Positions 30,401 to 41,300 of a stretch of 64,000 bases of DNA are shown here, one piece after another; the first letter of the stretch is position 1; each line of letters starts with the position of its first letter. The notes below the pieces were generated by a model. The model saw only the letters and a list, made by a program, of their open reading frames with translations. It searched no databases and was not told the DNA's origin. Location of the stretch: the NCBI RefSeq assembly GCF_963676685.1, contig NC_092344.1:98176749-98240748 (forward strand), read 5' to 3'. The DNA is from Mytilus edulis (lineage: Eukaryota > Mollusca > Bivalvia > Mytilida > Mytilidae). Made by a program: the position numbers and the translations under genes.

Positions 30401-33048
30401 TGTAGTTTCCAGACAATTAACTTGTGTTAAAATGTATGAATCTCTCTGAATTTATACCGCAAGTTTCGATACTACAAAGGGATGGTTAGGATTGACTGTG
30501 GGGGTATGGCTCAAACCATTTATGAATTAAGGGCAAAAAAGGGGGAAAAAAAGGGTTTTTCTGGTTAAAGGACTATTGAGTTTCATCTGATTTTAATTTT
30601 CCAAGTCCGTATTTGTGCTCAAAATGCAACTTATACATGAGAAACATGACTATAGATTGCCTCAGGTTTGTGGAACATGCATAACTTTTGAAATAAGTAT
30701 CATAAAGCTGACTTCTAAAAGTATGGAACACCATTGGAGCCAAATAACGGTGGTCTGAGGATGCCTGTCATCTGACGGGTACCGCATGGTAAGGGTTAAT
30801 ATCAATTTTAGCCATGACTATGTATGTTATTTTATATTTTTAAACTTTTATGATGTATTTAAATGGGTAATTATGGTTGAACACTCCATTAAAAATTTAA
30901 ATTAAAATACTAACCATATCTTGAGGGAAAGAATTGTTTCGGGGAAAAAGGGAGAAGGGGGGGGGGGGGGGGGATTTTTTTTATTTCAGATTTCAGAAAT
31001 TAAAAGAAAATTTCTTGAATTATTTTTTTTGGGAGTTAATATTCAACAGCATAGTGTATTGCACAAAAGCAAAAAATTGAATATAAATTCAAATCATATA
31101 TCCAATTTGAAGTTCTTTGACTACAGTTATTCTGTGTCAGAAACCTATTATGTGTCAACAATTTAATTACAATCTAAATTGAGACCTGTTTCAAGCGTGA
31201 ACATTGTGTCCATTGTGGCCAAAACTTTTCAGGGTTGGAAGTCTGCAGTCCTACCCAGCAGTGCTCGGCTAAGCAATTTATTAGTAAGATGAAATCAAAT
31301 AATAAGTGTAGTGACTCTTGTCAATGAGATTGATGTACATGCATATATAAAATATCTAATGTTTGTTATTTTTCTTATGACAGAAATATGTTCAAAAGAA
31401 TTTATTTTAAATTCCAGTCGTACAGATTTGAGTGTTGGTAGAACATTATTTGCTGGTGGTATGGCTGGAATATTTAACTGGGCTGTAGCACTTCCTCAGG
31501 ATGTCTTAAAATCAAGATACCAAACAGGTATGAAATATAATTCTGTAAAATTAGAATACACACAAATATGGGGTAATTAAGAAAAATCTGGAATTTGTAT
31601 GTGAAACAAAGGTATTGAGCCACAAAGACATGGTTTTAAGCATACTTGGTAAAAATGGCCGATGCTAGCTTTTCACAATACTGAAGTTATTCATTTTATT
31701 TTAACTTTTACAAGAACCATTCCTCTGAATCTATCTAGCAAATTGCAACAAAACTTGGACACAATCACCCTTAGAATATTTAGTTTAGAATTGTGTCTCG
31801 TGGAAAAGGCCACCATGAAAATAGAACAAAGATGTACACAGCAAAGTTTTTCCAATATCCTGAAAATTTGGTAGTGGCAAACATTTCAGAATGTCAAGAA
31901 CTGCCTGTTATCCATTTTTATCAAAACTGTCAATTAACTTTGAGAAGTCCTAGTCCTTCAATGGAAAGTTTAGAAATTATGTCAATAATAATATTTGACT
32001 TCCAAATACTATTCTATAGATCATATTTTTAAAGTTGTTTAGAAAAAAATATGATAATAAATTCATAGCTTAGATATTGAAATACAGAAAATGAAATAGG
32101 TTCAGTTTTTGAAATGCATTTTAGTTTGTTTATGGATATTTTTGCCCAGATCTGATACATGTGATAGATACATCTGATTTACAATTGAAAGTTTACTTAA
32201 AAGTTATCATGTATAGTATATGCATATTGCATGCATTTTACATTATATATTTTTTTCAGCTCCTCATGGTAAATATCCAAATGGGATTAGGGATGTATTT
32301 AAACAGCTGATGAAAGAAGAAGGATTTTTATCTCTTTATCGTGGTGCAGCACCAGTATTTCTTAGGGCTTTTCCAGCAAATGCTGTAAGTTGTTGATAGA
32401 TGAAGAACGCATGACAGTTTTCTCTTTAATTCTTTTGAAAGAGAGTTAAATCTTAAATTAAAAAAAACAAGAGTCTTTAACCTCTAAAAGTTTTTAGTCT
32501 CCCCTTCCACAAAATATTTAATTAGAATTTTTTGAGCATTTTTTTTAACTTTCAAAAATCCCCCCTGATAACCAATCATATAATTGTTTTAAGCTGACAA
32601 AAGTCTTAAAAGTACATTAAATAATGCTTAATAGCTAGAAGATACATTTGTCTTTTAAGGTAAACTGCCATGTAACTTTGGTAATGATACTATGTAGATA
32701 AACTTGTCGGTTTTAAAGAGCTAAATTGACAGCCTGTCATCCTTAAAATGGCTTCCATTATCACAATTAAAAAAATAGGTGGCATAAAAGCGAGATAATT
32801 TGGAGAAAGAAGAATCCTAAGTGAACTGCCAGTGAACTGAGGATTTTCATGCAAAAAGTTACCCCTTTACCCATTCACAATAATCTAGTAAGATTTCTAA
32901 TCTACAAATATTGTACATGTATCACATTGAAAACTTAGGACATTAAGCTACATATTTTATAACTTGTTTTTTTTTTCTTTTGCAGGCTTGTTTCTTTGGA
33001 TATGAGTTGACAATGAAGTTCTTGTACTGGTTGCAACCTGGAGTTTGA
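23918..33048 (+). CDS. SLC25A20: mitochondrial carnitine/acylcarnitine carrier protein (9 exons, 298 aa)
   Basis: This inner mitochondrial membrane antiporter exchanges acylcarnitine for carnitine, feeding fatty acids to beta-oxidation. Exons: 23918-24013, 26403-26495, 27681-27808, 28368-28458, 29123-29240, 29942-30014, 31418-31527, 32260-32384, 32986-33048, all GT-AG and in phase, 897 nt. The three carrier repeats each show the SLC25 PX[DE]XX[KR] signature: PLDTIK (27-32), PGERIK (127-132), PQDVLK (226-231). Signatures specific to this transporter are [27 protein letters not shown] and [17 protein letters not shown]. The length matches the about 301-residue human protein. The ATG is chosen because [17 protein letters not shown] fits the family N-terminus. 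No transit peptide is expected. Confidence 0.97.
25012..26180 (+). mobile_element. Helentron-like GGTCGTATAA family, copy 3, with nested insertion
   Basis: The head TTTTATACGACTGCCAAAAA pairs with TTTGCAGTCGTA. The body matches copies 1, 2 and 4 (GGAGGTTGGGAATTATTTTGG, AATTAGGGCCAAAATAGG). The tail is CTGTTCATGGTTGGACC then GCGGTCGTAT, after which the end is altered. A 240-bp element interrupts it at 25278-25517. Confidence 0.75.
25278..25517 (+). mobile_element. 240-bp SINE-like element with an 8-bp target duplication
   Basis: TAACTTGT is repeated at 25270-25277 and 25518-25525, and host repeat sequence continues on both sides. The interior starts AGTTGCGAGTATGG and carries CACGTTAAAGACACCCTTG; its 3' end is ATAAATAAATATG-like. 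I could not place convincing pol III boxes, so the class is open (SINE or MITE). Confidence 0.7.
26403..26495 (+). CDS. SLC25A20: SLC25A20 exon 2 (residues 33-63)
   Basis: Acceptor TATTTTTCAG, donor AAAGAG|GTAAGT. Encodes [20 protein letters not shown] and [11 protein letters not shown], the first matrix loop. Confidence 0.95.
26496..27680. other. SLC25A20 intron 2
   Basis: AT-rich. The only recognised item is the SINE tail at 27320-27408 with its TA microsatellite. Confidence 0.45.
27320..27408 (+). mobile_element. head-less SINE copy with (TA)n tail
   Basis: AATTTGCGAAAG, then ATTTACAGATCTAACATTG, GTTGATGTTTAGACGAGTTG and a TA run. The same order is found, with a tRNA-like head added, on the minus strand at 62823-63001. 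This copy lacks the tRNA head. Confidence 0.75.
27681..27808 (+). CDS. SLC25A20: SLC25A20 exon 3 (residues 64-106)
   Basis: Acceptor TTGCTTTCAG, donor CTTAC|GTAAGA. Encodes [20 protein letters not shown] and [16 protein letters not shown]: end of carrier repeat 1. Confidence 0.95.
28368..28458 (+). CDS. SLC25A20: SLC25A20 exon 4 (residues 106-136)
   Basis: Acceptor AAATTGTAG, donor TTACAG|GTATGG. Encodes [19 protein letters not shown] and [11 protein letters not shown], the second carrier signature in its CAC-specific form. Confidence 0.96.
29123..29240 (+). CDS. SLC25A20: SLC25A20 exon 5 (residues 137-176)
   Basis: Acceptor AATTTGTAG, donor CTTAGAG|GTACAA. Encodes [20 protein letters not shown] and [19 protein letters not shown]. 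Confidence 0.95.
29300..29495 (+). repeat. direct repeat, first copy (partner at 33460-33650)
   Basis: Shares AAAGGAGAGGTCT(A/G)TGTTGCC, TTCAAAAGACCCATCTTATT and CTAGTATGTCTATAAACTAT with the second copy downstream of the gene, same orientation. Confidence 0.8.
29942..30014 (+). CDS. SLC25A20: SLC25A20 exon 6 (residues 176-200)
   Basis: Acceptor TTATATTACAG, donor CATGA|GTAAGT. Encodes [20 protein letters not shown] and PAGH. Confidence 0.95.
30176..31275 (+). mobile_element. Helentron-like GGTCGTATAA family, copy 4
   Basis: The head TTATATGACCGCAAAAATT pairs loosely with AATTTGGTTGTATA. The body shows AAAGGAAGGTTGGGATTGA and AATAAGGGGCCAAAAAAGG. A 17-base G-run sits at 30957-30973. The tail resembles that of copy 3 (CAGGGTTGGAAGTCTGCAGT, AAGCAATTTATT). 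It fills much of SLC25A20 intron 6. Confidence 0.7.
31418..31527 (+). CDS. SLC25A20: SLC25A20 exon 7 (residues 200-237)
   Basis: Acceptor TTAAATTCCAG, donor AAACAG|GTATGA. Encodes [19 protein letters not shown] and [17 protein letters not shown], the third carrier signature. Confidence 0.96.
32260..32384 (+). CDS. SLC25A20: SLC25A20 exon 8 (residues 237-278)
   Basis: Acceptor TTTTTTCAG, donor AATGCT|GTAAGT. Encodes [20 protein letters not shown] and [20 protein letters not shown]. Confidence 0.96.
32986..33048 (+). CDS. SLC25A20: SLC25A20 exon 9 (residues 279-298 and stop)
   Basis: Acceptor TTCTTTTGCAG. Encodes [20 protein letters not shown] and TGA at 33046-33048, the final helix. Confidence 0.95.
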   Translation, partial: ACFFGYELTMKFLYWLQPGV

Positions 33049-33290
33049 TGATAATATTGTTATAGGATGTACTAGTTATCAACAGGAGTTTGATAACAAT
33101 ATTATAAGATGTGCTATTAGTATTTTATTTCTCAGAAACACTAATTTTGTTGTGAGATGAAAATCAAAGCTCATTTATACTTTTATAAAGAGTATATTTT
33201 GAGTTTGTATAAACATGATTCCAATCCAATTATCTGTATACAATTGTACTTATTTATATTAAATGAATATAAATGTTGAAATGAAGTTAT

Positions 33291-33296
33291 AATAAA
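33291..33296 (+). terminator. probable polyadenylation signal of SLC25A20
   Basis: AATAAA lies 243 bases after the stop, the first good signal downstream. Confidence 0.55.
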
Positions 33297-33459
33297 AATG
33301 TAGCACCATTTAGGATATCAGTGGGAGGATGAATTATGAATTCCTATTTTCTACCATTAAAATTGCAATTGTTATATCCCATCAGCAAGATGTTTCTACA
33401 AAAAATAAATTTTAAATTTCATAAAAAAATCTATGCAAATTATAAACTCTGACAATATT

Positions 33460-33650
33460 GAAAGAATGCCTTTTAGTTGGTGATCCTTAAAAAATATTTA
33501 TGAAAAAATGGTGATTACCATGCATGCTACATTATTATTTATTTACCACTATATTTTTGAAAGGAGAGGTCTGTGTTGCCTTCAAAAGACCCATCTTATT
33601 CTAGTATGTCTATAAACTATAGGAAAGAAAACACATTTTTTTTATAAATG
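33460..33650 (+). repeat. direct repeat, second copy (partner at 29300-29495)
   Basis: Same sequence order as the intron 5 copy, with small indels. It lies about 410 bases beyond the SLC25A20 stop. Confidence 0.8.
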
Positions 33651-36600
33651 TTGATGTGTCTATTTACACAGCAAGTATCACAAATATTATTTTTTTTACA
33701 AAAATAAATATATACATGTACTTTAAAAATTGTTTTTCCTTGAATTAGATATTTCATTAGTTACTTTCTAAATGTAATAGTGTGAAAAGATAAGGTTTTA
33801 TTTTACAGAAAGTTAGCCATCTTTACTTTAATGCTCATATTTTATCTACTTTCGCTTTTGAATTTCTTCCAATTCTAACAGAAGCGTTCATGTTGGATAC
33901 TCAAAGGAATAGAAAAGAGGAAAGCTGTAGAAAGCAATCTATTAAGATCTTGAAATTAAATACAGTTGTTTGTTCAACAGGTCAAAAATATAGTATACAA
34001 ATTCCTGTATAAAACAGACAAATATATATGAAAATGAAAATAGTCACATGAACTCAAAACTGTGTGAGCTTTGACAATTTACATACTCTCCTACTAGACA
34101 TGCATCACTTATCACACAATAACAATAAAATCACATCAGGCTTAAAGTTTTACAAACAGGAACATGAGAAAATAATATCATATTGAAATAAGTTTACAAT
34201 AGAAATCAATGAGTTAAATGCCATTAGTGAGTTCAGATAAACCAATTTGTGATGTCAAGCATAAAGCATTTATAAAGTAGGAATTTCAGTCCTTCTTCAT
34301 TACAATTTACTTATTAGTAGTTTTAGAGTAAAAGACTGCACACAAAGTGCATCAAATGTCCATAGTCTCTGCTGGTCAGCCATATTTCAACCATCTTTTT
34401 TTTTTGCCTGTCTTTGTTGTACACACAACATTTAACAAAGAGGTAACATTTATAAGATTGTAACCATGCCCACTTCAAGCAATTTATTCATAGTATGAAT
34501 TTAAACCAAATATTCAGATAACATGTAGATGGTATGTTACTGCTCGAAAATGGGTTGTTGACAAAAAGAAATTAATTGAATTTAGTTTTAAGCTGCTTAT
34601 TGTCAGTTTAGAAAAAGATATAGAACAAAGAGGTAATATTAAAATAAAGTATAGACAAAACAGAACAAATCAAATCATTAGGTCCTAATATAACAAGAAT
34701 ATATTTTTTTTCTTTTTCTAACCTATTTAAGTACGACATTGTTTTTACAAATTATGTGCAATGTTACTTACGAATACTTTTGCATGTTAGTTTAAATCTC
34801 AATTCATTTTTACATGATAGTATTTTACTTACTCTATCAAGTGCGATTTGGTGATCACTAGTGGTAGTTTGCTTTTGTTGTTTTTCAGTACTTGAGGATC
34901 CACATCCCATAGCTTGGTAGGTTTAATACAGTCTCTATTGTCCTTTATTGTAAATTCATAAGAATAGATATATGCTGTTATAATTCACCAAAACAAGACT
35001 TTGAAAGGTGATTGGTCTTCATCAAGATATCTAAAAGGGAAATTTAAAGATTTTGTTTGATAATTTTTCCTCTTGCCTTTGACAAGGATTTGATTATATT
35101 TGCAGTCCCTCAATTAAATGCCGATGGAATGCCACTGGAATACTGTCGACTGGCATAATTAACATATTCTTGATAAAAAATAGTCCAGCATTTTGACTTA
35201 TTCAGTTAAATTTTATTTGAGATTGGTTTTTGTGTGATTCTTAAACAAAGTGTGATCTTGAAATTAACCCTTAGCTAGATATGAGTACCACATATACTAG
35301 GCGTGTTCAGCTATTAAAAAGAAAATGATGTCAACATTAACAGCTAGACAAGGGTTAGCCATTTGGTAAACTGATGTTATCCACACAAATTCATTCTTAT
35401 ACACAGATAAAAACGAAGAATAACATATTTTAAATCTATAATATGGAATCAAACAGACCTTGAAAAACCCAATTGCATATGCTACCTTCAATTTCTATTC
35501 ATGTTTATATCGGGCTATATGACCGTCCACAGTCTTCAGAAGTCATCTTGGTGGTTAAGTTAAATGGTGTCATGACTTAATTACTCCTGAAATGCAGAAA
35601 TATATAATCAAGTTTAAGTTTATAGTATGGGTGTCTTTCACCATTTTGGATTGTAAATAACAGTGCACTAAGGTCCAGATTTTCAATTAAGTTAGCAAAA
35701 TTTGATTAGGAATGCAGATAAGTAACCATGAATTTTCATTTAAAGGGAGAAATTTATAAGATTTTAACGTATAAATATTACTAATTTTTTTTTAAGTTAG
35801 ATAAATTTTGCTTAGTTTTTATTTTTTGGAAAGTTTGCTATAGCTTGCTATCGCAACTTTCCATAGGCTTCGGCCTCAACTACAGACTATCGCAATGTTC
35901 TGCTCCAAGATAATGTAGTTCTAGTGTTCGAAATCTGATTCTTGGATATTTTGAGTTGCTACTCTAAATCTTTTGAAAAGATTAAAGCTTGAATAAAAAA
36001 GGAATGAATGTTCACCGACAATTCAGGTGAATTTAACTTCATTTTAAAAATAAGTATCACAAACACTACTTTGCGGATCAGCCATTGCTTGAAGAGAAAA
36101 TCAAAAGATATCTAGGCGAGACCGTTTCATTCATGAATATTTTATTAATAAACATTTTCCCGCACTATGTTTTACTCTGTACGATATTTACAACTGTTTA
36201 TTATTGAATAAGTAAAAGCCCGAGTGTATCGAAAGAGTCCGGTATGCGAGAACAAGTTGATATTTGACCAAGTTGTCGGATAATTGACAAGTGATAATGG
36301 TTTGATTTATTTTACAATACACAGGTGATAGAATATAAAATAATCAATAATTAACTGGCTTATGTCTCACGCCAAGAATGAGTAAAGGTAAATACCGGCT
36401 TTTCGTCGTATAAGCTTTTTTATAGACAGACACACCTCTAATATTAGTATATATAAGGGTAATTTGGTATAGAAACTTCTTTTTTCTTTATATTTAACTA
36501 TGTACAGCACACTTTGTGGATGGTTTTTAGTATGTTATGACTTTTAAAATTATATACAGATATGGCTTTTAATTTGGTTATTATTATAAGCTTATTTGAT

Positions 36601-36900
36601 TTACATGTGTGTTATTATGCATGTCAATGACAATAATATTATAAAGATAATAAATGCTAATATGGGTGTAATTTACATAGGGAGTTTAGTCAATGCTTAA
36701 AATCTAAATTATCTCTTTCATTTCATATTTATAAAAAACTATGACTTTACTCAGTATGATAAAAATTATATTAAAATTATATATTGAATATAAAAATCAT
36801 TTTGTGTCATATTTTAAGATATTTGTCCTGTTTTAAAATATAATGGATTACAATATAAAGATATTCTAGCCAATTTACCAGAAAATAAGATAATAAAAAG
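33651..36900. other. intergenic region SLC25A20-LINE
   Basis: Apart from the inverted-repeat arm at 34255-34460 I see no gene, tRNA or recognisable element. Sequence is AT-rich throughout, with no reading frame that looks coding. Confidence 0.4.
34255..34460 (-). repeat. right arm of the long-range inverted repeat
   Basis: Reverse complement of 22420-22610: AGTAAAAGACTGCACACAAA, GTCCATAGTCTCTGCTGGTC, then TTGTTGTACACACAACATTT and AACAAAGAGGTAACATTTAT. A run of T (34397-34405) is an insertion relative to the left arm. Confidence 0.75.
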
Positions 36901-36931
36901 ATAAAAACTGAAAAAGCGACTTAAAGAATAA

Positions 36932-38072
36932 TTAAGATCATTTACTATCATCTTAAACAATCCAATTTCACTTCATGTTAAACAATCCAATATGGATTTA
37001 TATGCTGATGATTCAACATTGCATTTTCATGATAAAAACATTGAAAAAATAAACAGCATATTGCAAAATGATTTAAATGCTATACAATCTTGGTGTAACA
37101 ATAACAGTATGAAAATCAATGCACAAAAAACTAAGTGTATGAAATTGGGTTCAAAACAAAAACTTAAACAACTATCAGAATTATGTATTACCGTCAACGA
37201 AACATGTATTGAGAATGTCCATTCTTTCAAATTACTTGGAATAGACATTGATGAAAATTTAAGCTGGGAAGATCATGTTGATCGTATATGTAAAATTATC
37301 TCATCTAAAGTATCACTTTTATATAAAATTAAAGTATATTTGCCAATACACACAAGGCAACTATTTTATAATGCATATATTCTACCATATATAGACTATT
37401 GTAGTTCAGTTTGGGGAAATTTATTACAAAAAGATTCAGATAGAATCATAAAACTTCAAAAAAGAGTAGCAAGAATTATACTGGAATGCGATATTTCTAT
37501 TCCATCTAATTTCATGTTTTCTTCTTTAAAATGGCTATCTTTTACCAAAAGAATAAAATACCAACAATCAATTCTAATGTATAAAATTGTAAATGGGCTA
37601 ACACCTGATTACTTAGCAATACTAAATATTGATGATGTGCAACGCCACAACTTACGATCTGTCTCTAATAATGATCTTTTTGTTCCAAGACCAAATACAA
37701 ATTTTTATAAAAAATCTTTTCATTATTCTGCAACCAAAGTATGGAATAATTTACCACTCGAAATAAAGAAATGTCCTAATGTGGAATTATTCAAGAAACA
37801 TAGTTATAATCATTTTCTTGAAAATTATATGCAAGTCAACTAATTTGTTTTCCTCTAACAAAACTATATCAAATATTGTCATTTATTACCCTTTGTATAT
37901 TTCAATGATTGAATTGTGTATATACTAGTAATATATATTGTAAATTAATGTATGAATGTATGAATGTTAACTGTATGCATGTATTTTGTTTGAGGGCCTC
38001 AATGAAAATTAGACTATTTCTAATTGAGTTACCCTCTTTAAATAAAGAATTTATTATTATTATTATTATTAT
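36932..38072 (+). mobile_element. 5'-truncated non-LTR retrotransposon (CR1/L2/Jockey-like LINE)
   Basis: It contains the C-terminal half of a reverse transcriptase (36992-37843), a short 3' UTR and a (TTA)n tail at 38051-38072, usual for LINEs of this group. Sequence homology in the same frame extends up to a TAA at 36929-36931. The full RT palm and endonuclease are missing, consistent with 5' truncation on insertion. Confidence 0.85.
36992..37843 (+). CDS. LINE reverse transcriptase, C-terminal 283 residues
   Basis: The reading frame is open for 283 codons from an ATG that is internal to the original protein. It begins MDLYADDSTLHFHDKN, where YADD is the catalytic metal-binding motif of the RT palm. 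The thumb follows (WCNNNSMKINAQKTKCM, then FKLLGIDIDENLSWEDHV), and the C-terminal region has ILPYIDYCSSVWGN, MYKIVNGLTPDYL and SATKVWNNLPLEIKKC, all usual for CR1/L2/Jockey-type elements. There is no zinc knuckle. The absence of stops suggests a fairly recent insertion. RT motifs upstream of YADD are missing, so it cannot be active. The ATG is probably not a true start. Confidence 0.9.
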   Translation: MDLYADDSTLHFHDKNIEKINSILQNDLNAIQSWCNNNSMKINAQKTKCMKLGSKQKLKQLSELCITVNETCIENVHSFKLLGIDIDENLSWEDHVDRICKIISSKVSLLYKIKVYLPIHTRQLFYNAYILPYIDYCSSVWGNLLQKDSDRIIKLQKRVARIILECDISIPSNFMFSSLKWLSFTKRIKYQQSILMYKIVNGLTPDYLAILNIDDVQRHNLRSVSNNDLFVPRPNTNFYKKSFHYSATKVWNNLPLEIKKCPNVELFKKHSYNHFLENYMQVN

Positions 38073-38383
38073 AAAATGGTGAATATTTTAAGGTTTAGAC
38101 TTTATTTGATTCACTAGTAATTTTGAGCTAGCGAGACTTTTATTACTTGCACTACCTCATGATAGTATATATTGGAGTTGTGCTTGTATACGGGTGATTT
38201 ACACTTTTTCATGATTATATTATCGGAATATTATTTTCTGAGTACTTTTTCACTTTTTTTAATGTCAACAATACTTATAGTTCTTTAGTGCTTTGATATT
38301 TAATAACTGGTATCTCCGTGACCCAGTTTAGCGGAGAAGTGCGCAAGTGTTGCAATTACTTCCTGTTATTGGTACAGTACGAG

Positions 38384-38386
38384 ATG
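38384..38386 (+). CDS. ARPC4: ARPC4 exon 1, start codon only (candidate)
   Basis: GTACGAGATG|GTGGGT: the codon ends exactly at a possible donor. An ACTTCCTG (ETS-like) motif lies 28 bases upstream. Joining it to 39480 gives MSATLKPYL, matching the human MTATLRPYL. Confidence 0.5.
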
Positions 38387-41300
38387 GTGGGTGTTGATTC
38401 TAAAGCAATTTTATCTTACTGTTCCTTTTGTAGTTACCTGTTTTATGATTACATGCCCGCGTAAGAAATGCACAGTCACATATTTAGTCTGCAACTTCCA
38501 ATGGAATCTGTTAACTAAGGCATACAGTGGAAATCATTTCATTTCCTGATAAATGTTCTAACCGGAAGCATAGAGAAGCCGATTTTTATGATACATTTAT
38601 GTCTGTCTTAAACTATTTTTCGTATCCTCTCATCATGTTCTTTACATTTCTAAGGAATTCTCTGTTCCTTACGTAATCTGTTGAAAAGGGGGAGATGCCT
38701 GCAATGGTAAATCAATAACCATTGAATATGTGATTTTCGCCTTTCCTCACACATTTCTGTCTAAATTCTGATAACTAGACTGGACTTTTAACCAGATTCA
38801 GGGCCTTGATTGGTCTTTATGGTCTCATATGTTGACCTGAAGATCTATCTGCAGGTTTAACTTCCCTCTACAGTGCTCTGACATCCAAATTGGTAACATT
38901 GAAATAGAAATAAGATGTGGTGTGAGTGCCAATGAGACAACTCTCCATCCAAAGGGACATAACACCACTACAAACCGTGTATGAAATAAGCCCCGCTTCC
39001 CTACTACCTTATATGGAATATAAAGGGATGCAACTCCACTACTAACCATGTATGAAATATGCCCCGCCTCCCTACTAACCTAATATCAAATATACACGGT
39101 TTCCATGAGGACCCTTTTAACCAATCACATTCCTAGGAATGTATAGGAGGTAAGATAATACATTATAAACCATGTTCAGTGTTCTCACTACATTTGTAAG
39201 TGAGTGTATGAGACTTGGACTTTTAATCTTTAGTCATAAAATTAAGATATTTGCACTAAGTTCATACAACATTTAACAATTTTAATATATCTTTGAACTG
39301 ACCAGTTTTGAAAATGATTAGACTCTTGGACTTGCATTATTAAGAACCCTGATACACTTGTAAAATAATATTAGGTAAGGTGTGTAGTATAAAGCTGTTT
39401 TCTTATAGGAATATGTAAGAATGACTGCTTACTTGGCTGATATTTTGAAACTTATCAGTAAATGGTTATTATTTTTCAGTCTGCTACTTTGAAGCCTTAC
39501 TTGAATGCCATCAAGCACACTCTTACAGCAGCCATATGTGTCCAGAATTTCAACTCACAAGTTGTTGAACGTCACAACAAACCAGAAGTAGAAGTCAAGT
39601 AAGTAAAGTAACCTGTACTTGTCTACAAGTTTGTAAATAACAGAATTCCTCTTACATGGTATGATTTGATAACAAAAAAATTTAGTGACAAGAAAAATTG
39701 TATCTTCTAAGTTCCAGTCAGTGACACACTGTCTTCCAGTCTCAAAGAATGAAATTAAACATTAACATTCAAATAAATTATGTAATATTGACACACTGTT
39801 CATTCTTATACATTCAGTGTACATGTATAGACAGATAATAACAAAACTAATTGAACCTATCATTTTAATTTCAGATCAAGTAAAGAACTTCTTCTTACGC
39901 CAGTTGTGATTAGTAGAAATGAAAAAGAAAAAGTATTGATAGAGGGCTCAGTAAATTCTCTAAGAATAAGTATAGGTATCAAACAGGTAATTATAGCTAC
40001 TTGTCTTCATGTACATCATAATTTTAATAAAAAGTATGGTATGAAAGATTGTTGTTTAACATTTAGTAGCAAATAACAAATATATTTATTAAGGATGGGA
40101 ATAAGCTATTGATAGGGTCTGCAAATAAAGTTTCTTAAATAGATAAAATAGAAATAAGGAGATGTGGTATGATTGCCAATGAGTCTAATATTGACCAAAA
40201 TTCAAATGAAGTGGATGTAAGCAATTGAAGACAACTGTACGACCTAATTTAAGGTTACCCCCTCCTCCCCCCAGGTTATACACATTTAACTGCTAATGGT
40301 AAGATGCAGTAATCAAAACAGTAAATTCTAATACACTTGTTAAATGACATCTCAAGAAATGATGACTGTTACTATTTTAAACAATGTACAAATGTAAATA
40401 GAAGTTTATATTTTGACAGGCTGATGATATAGAAAAAATCTTATGTCACAAATTCACCAGATTTATGATGCAAAGAGCAGAAAATTTTGTTATTCTTAGG
40501 AGAAAACCTGTAGAGGTAAGAGCTGATTATATTAGAATGAAAAATTAAGATGGTTCTGGATTTTTTTCTGAAAATAAGATTAGGCTCTGCATTAAAGTGT
40601 GTTTAAAATTAGAGTTGCAACATTAGAAGCGAACTACAAAGATGGGAATAAATTCATAATTCACTTGGAAAATCTATATTAAAAAAAACAACCTCACAGT
40701 CTTGAATAGAATTTTCTTTGTTATTTTTATATTGTACATGCACAACAAACATACATGTATACCTTTGTTAATGATGCCCAGCTTTTATTGGCAAAAGCTA
40801 GACTAAGGTGTGCATTTTCTTTGCTGAGCATTAACTATATATAAGTTTGATAAATTGTGATTAGGTCAGTTTAAAGGGAACCATTTATAATAAGTCAATA
40901 GTATAATATATAAAGTTTTATAAGCTTTGGCATATACAAGTTGCATTTATAATATTATTAAGCCCTGCACTTCATTCATGGTTCATTAATTATATATAAG
41001 GTTTAATGTTTTGTATTGTTTAAATATTGCCATTTTAGTTTTAAACAATTGTATTATTAGATCAAAATAACATAAAGAAAAGACCAATCTCAGTACATGT
41101 ATATTCATAAAGGTGTATTGTGGAGGATTTTAATGAAAATTTAATAACACAATTTTATTATTTTTAGTTCAGTTATTTGTTTCTATAATTCTAACTTTTA
41201 ACATTGGAATGTTTTAATTTTGTTTCAGGGTTATGATATTAGTTTTCTAGTAACGAATGTACATACGGAAGAAATGTTTAAACATAAACTTGTAGACTTT

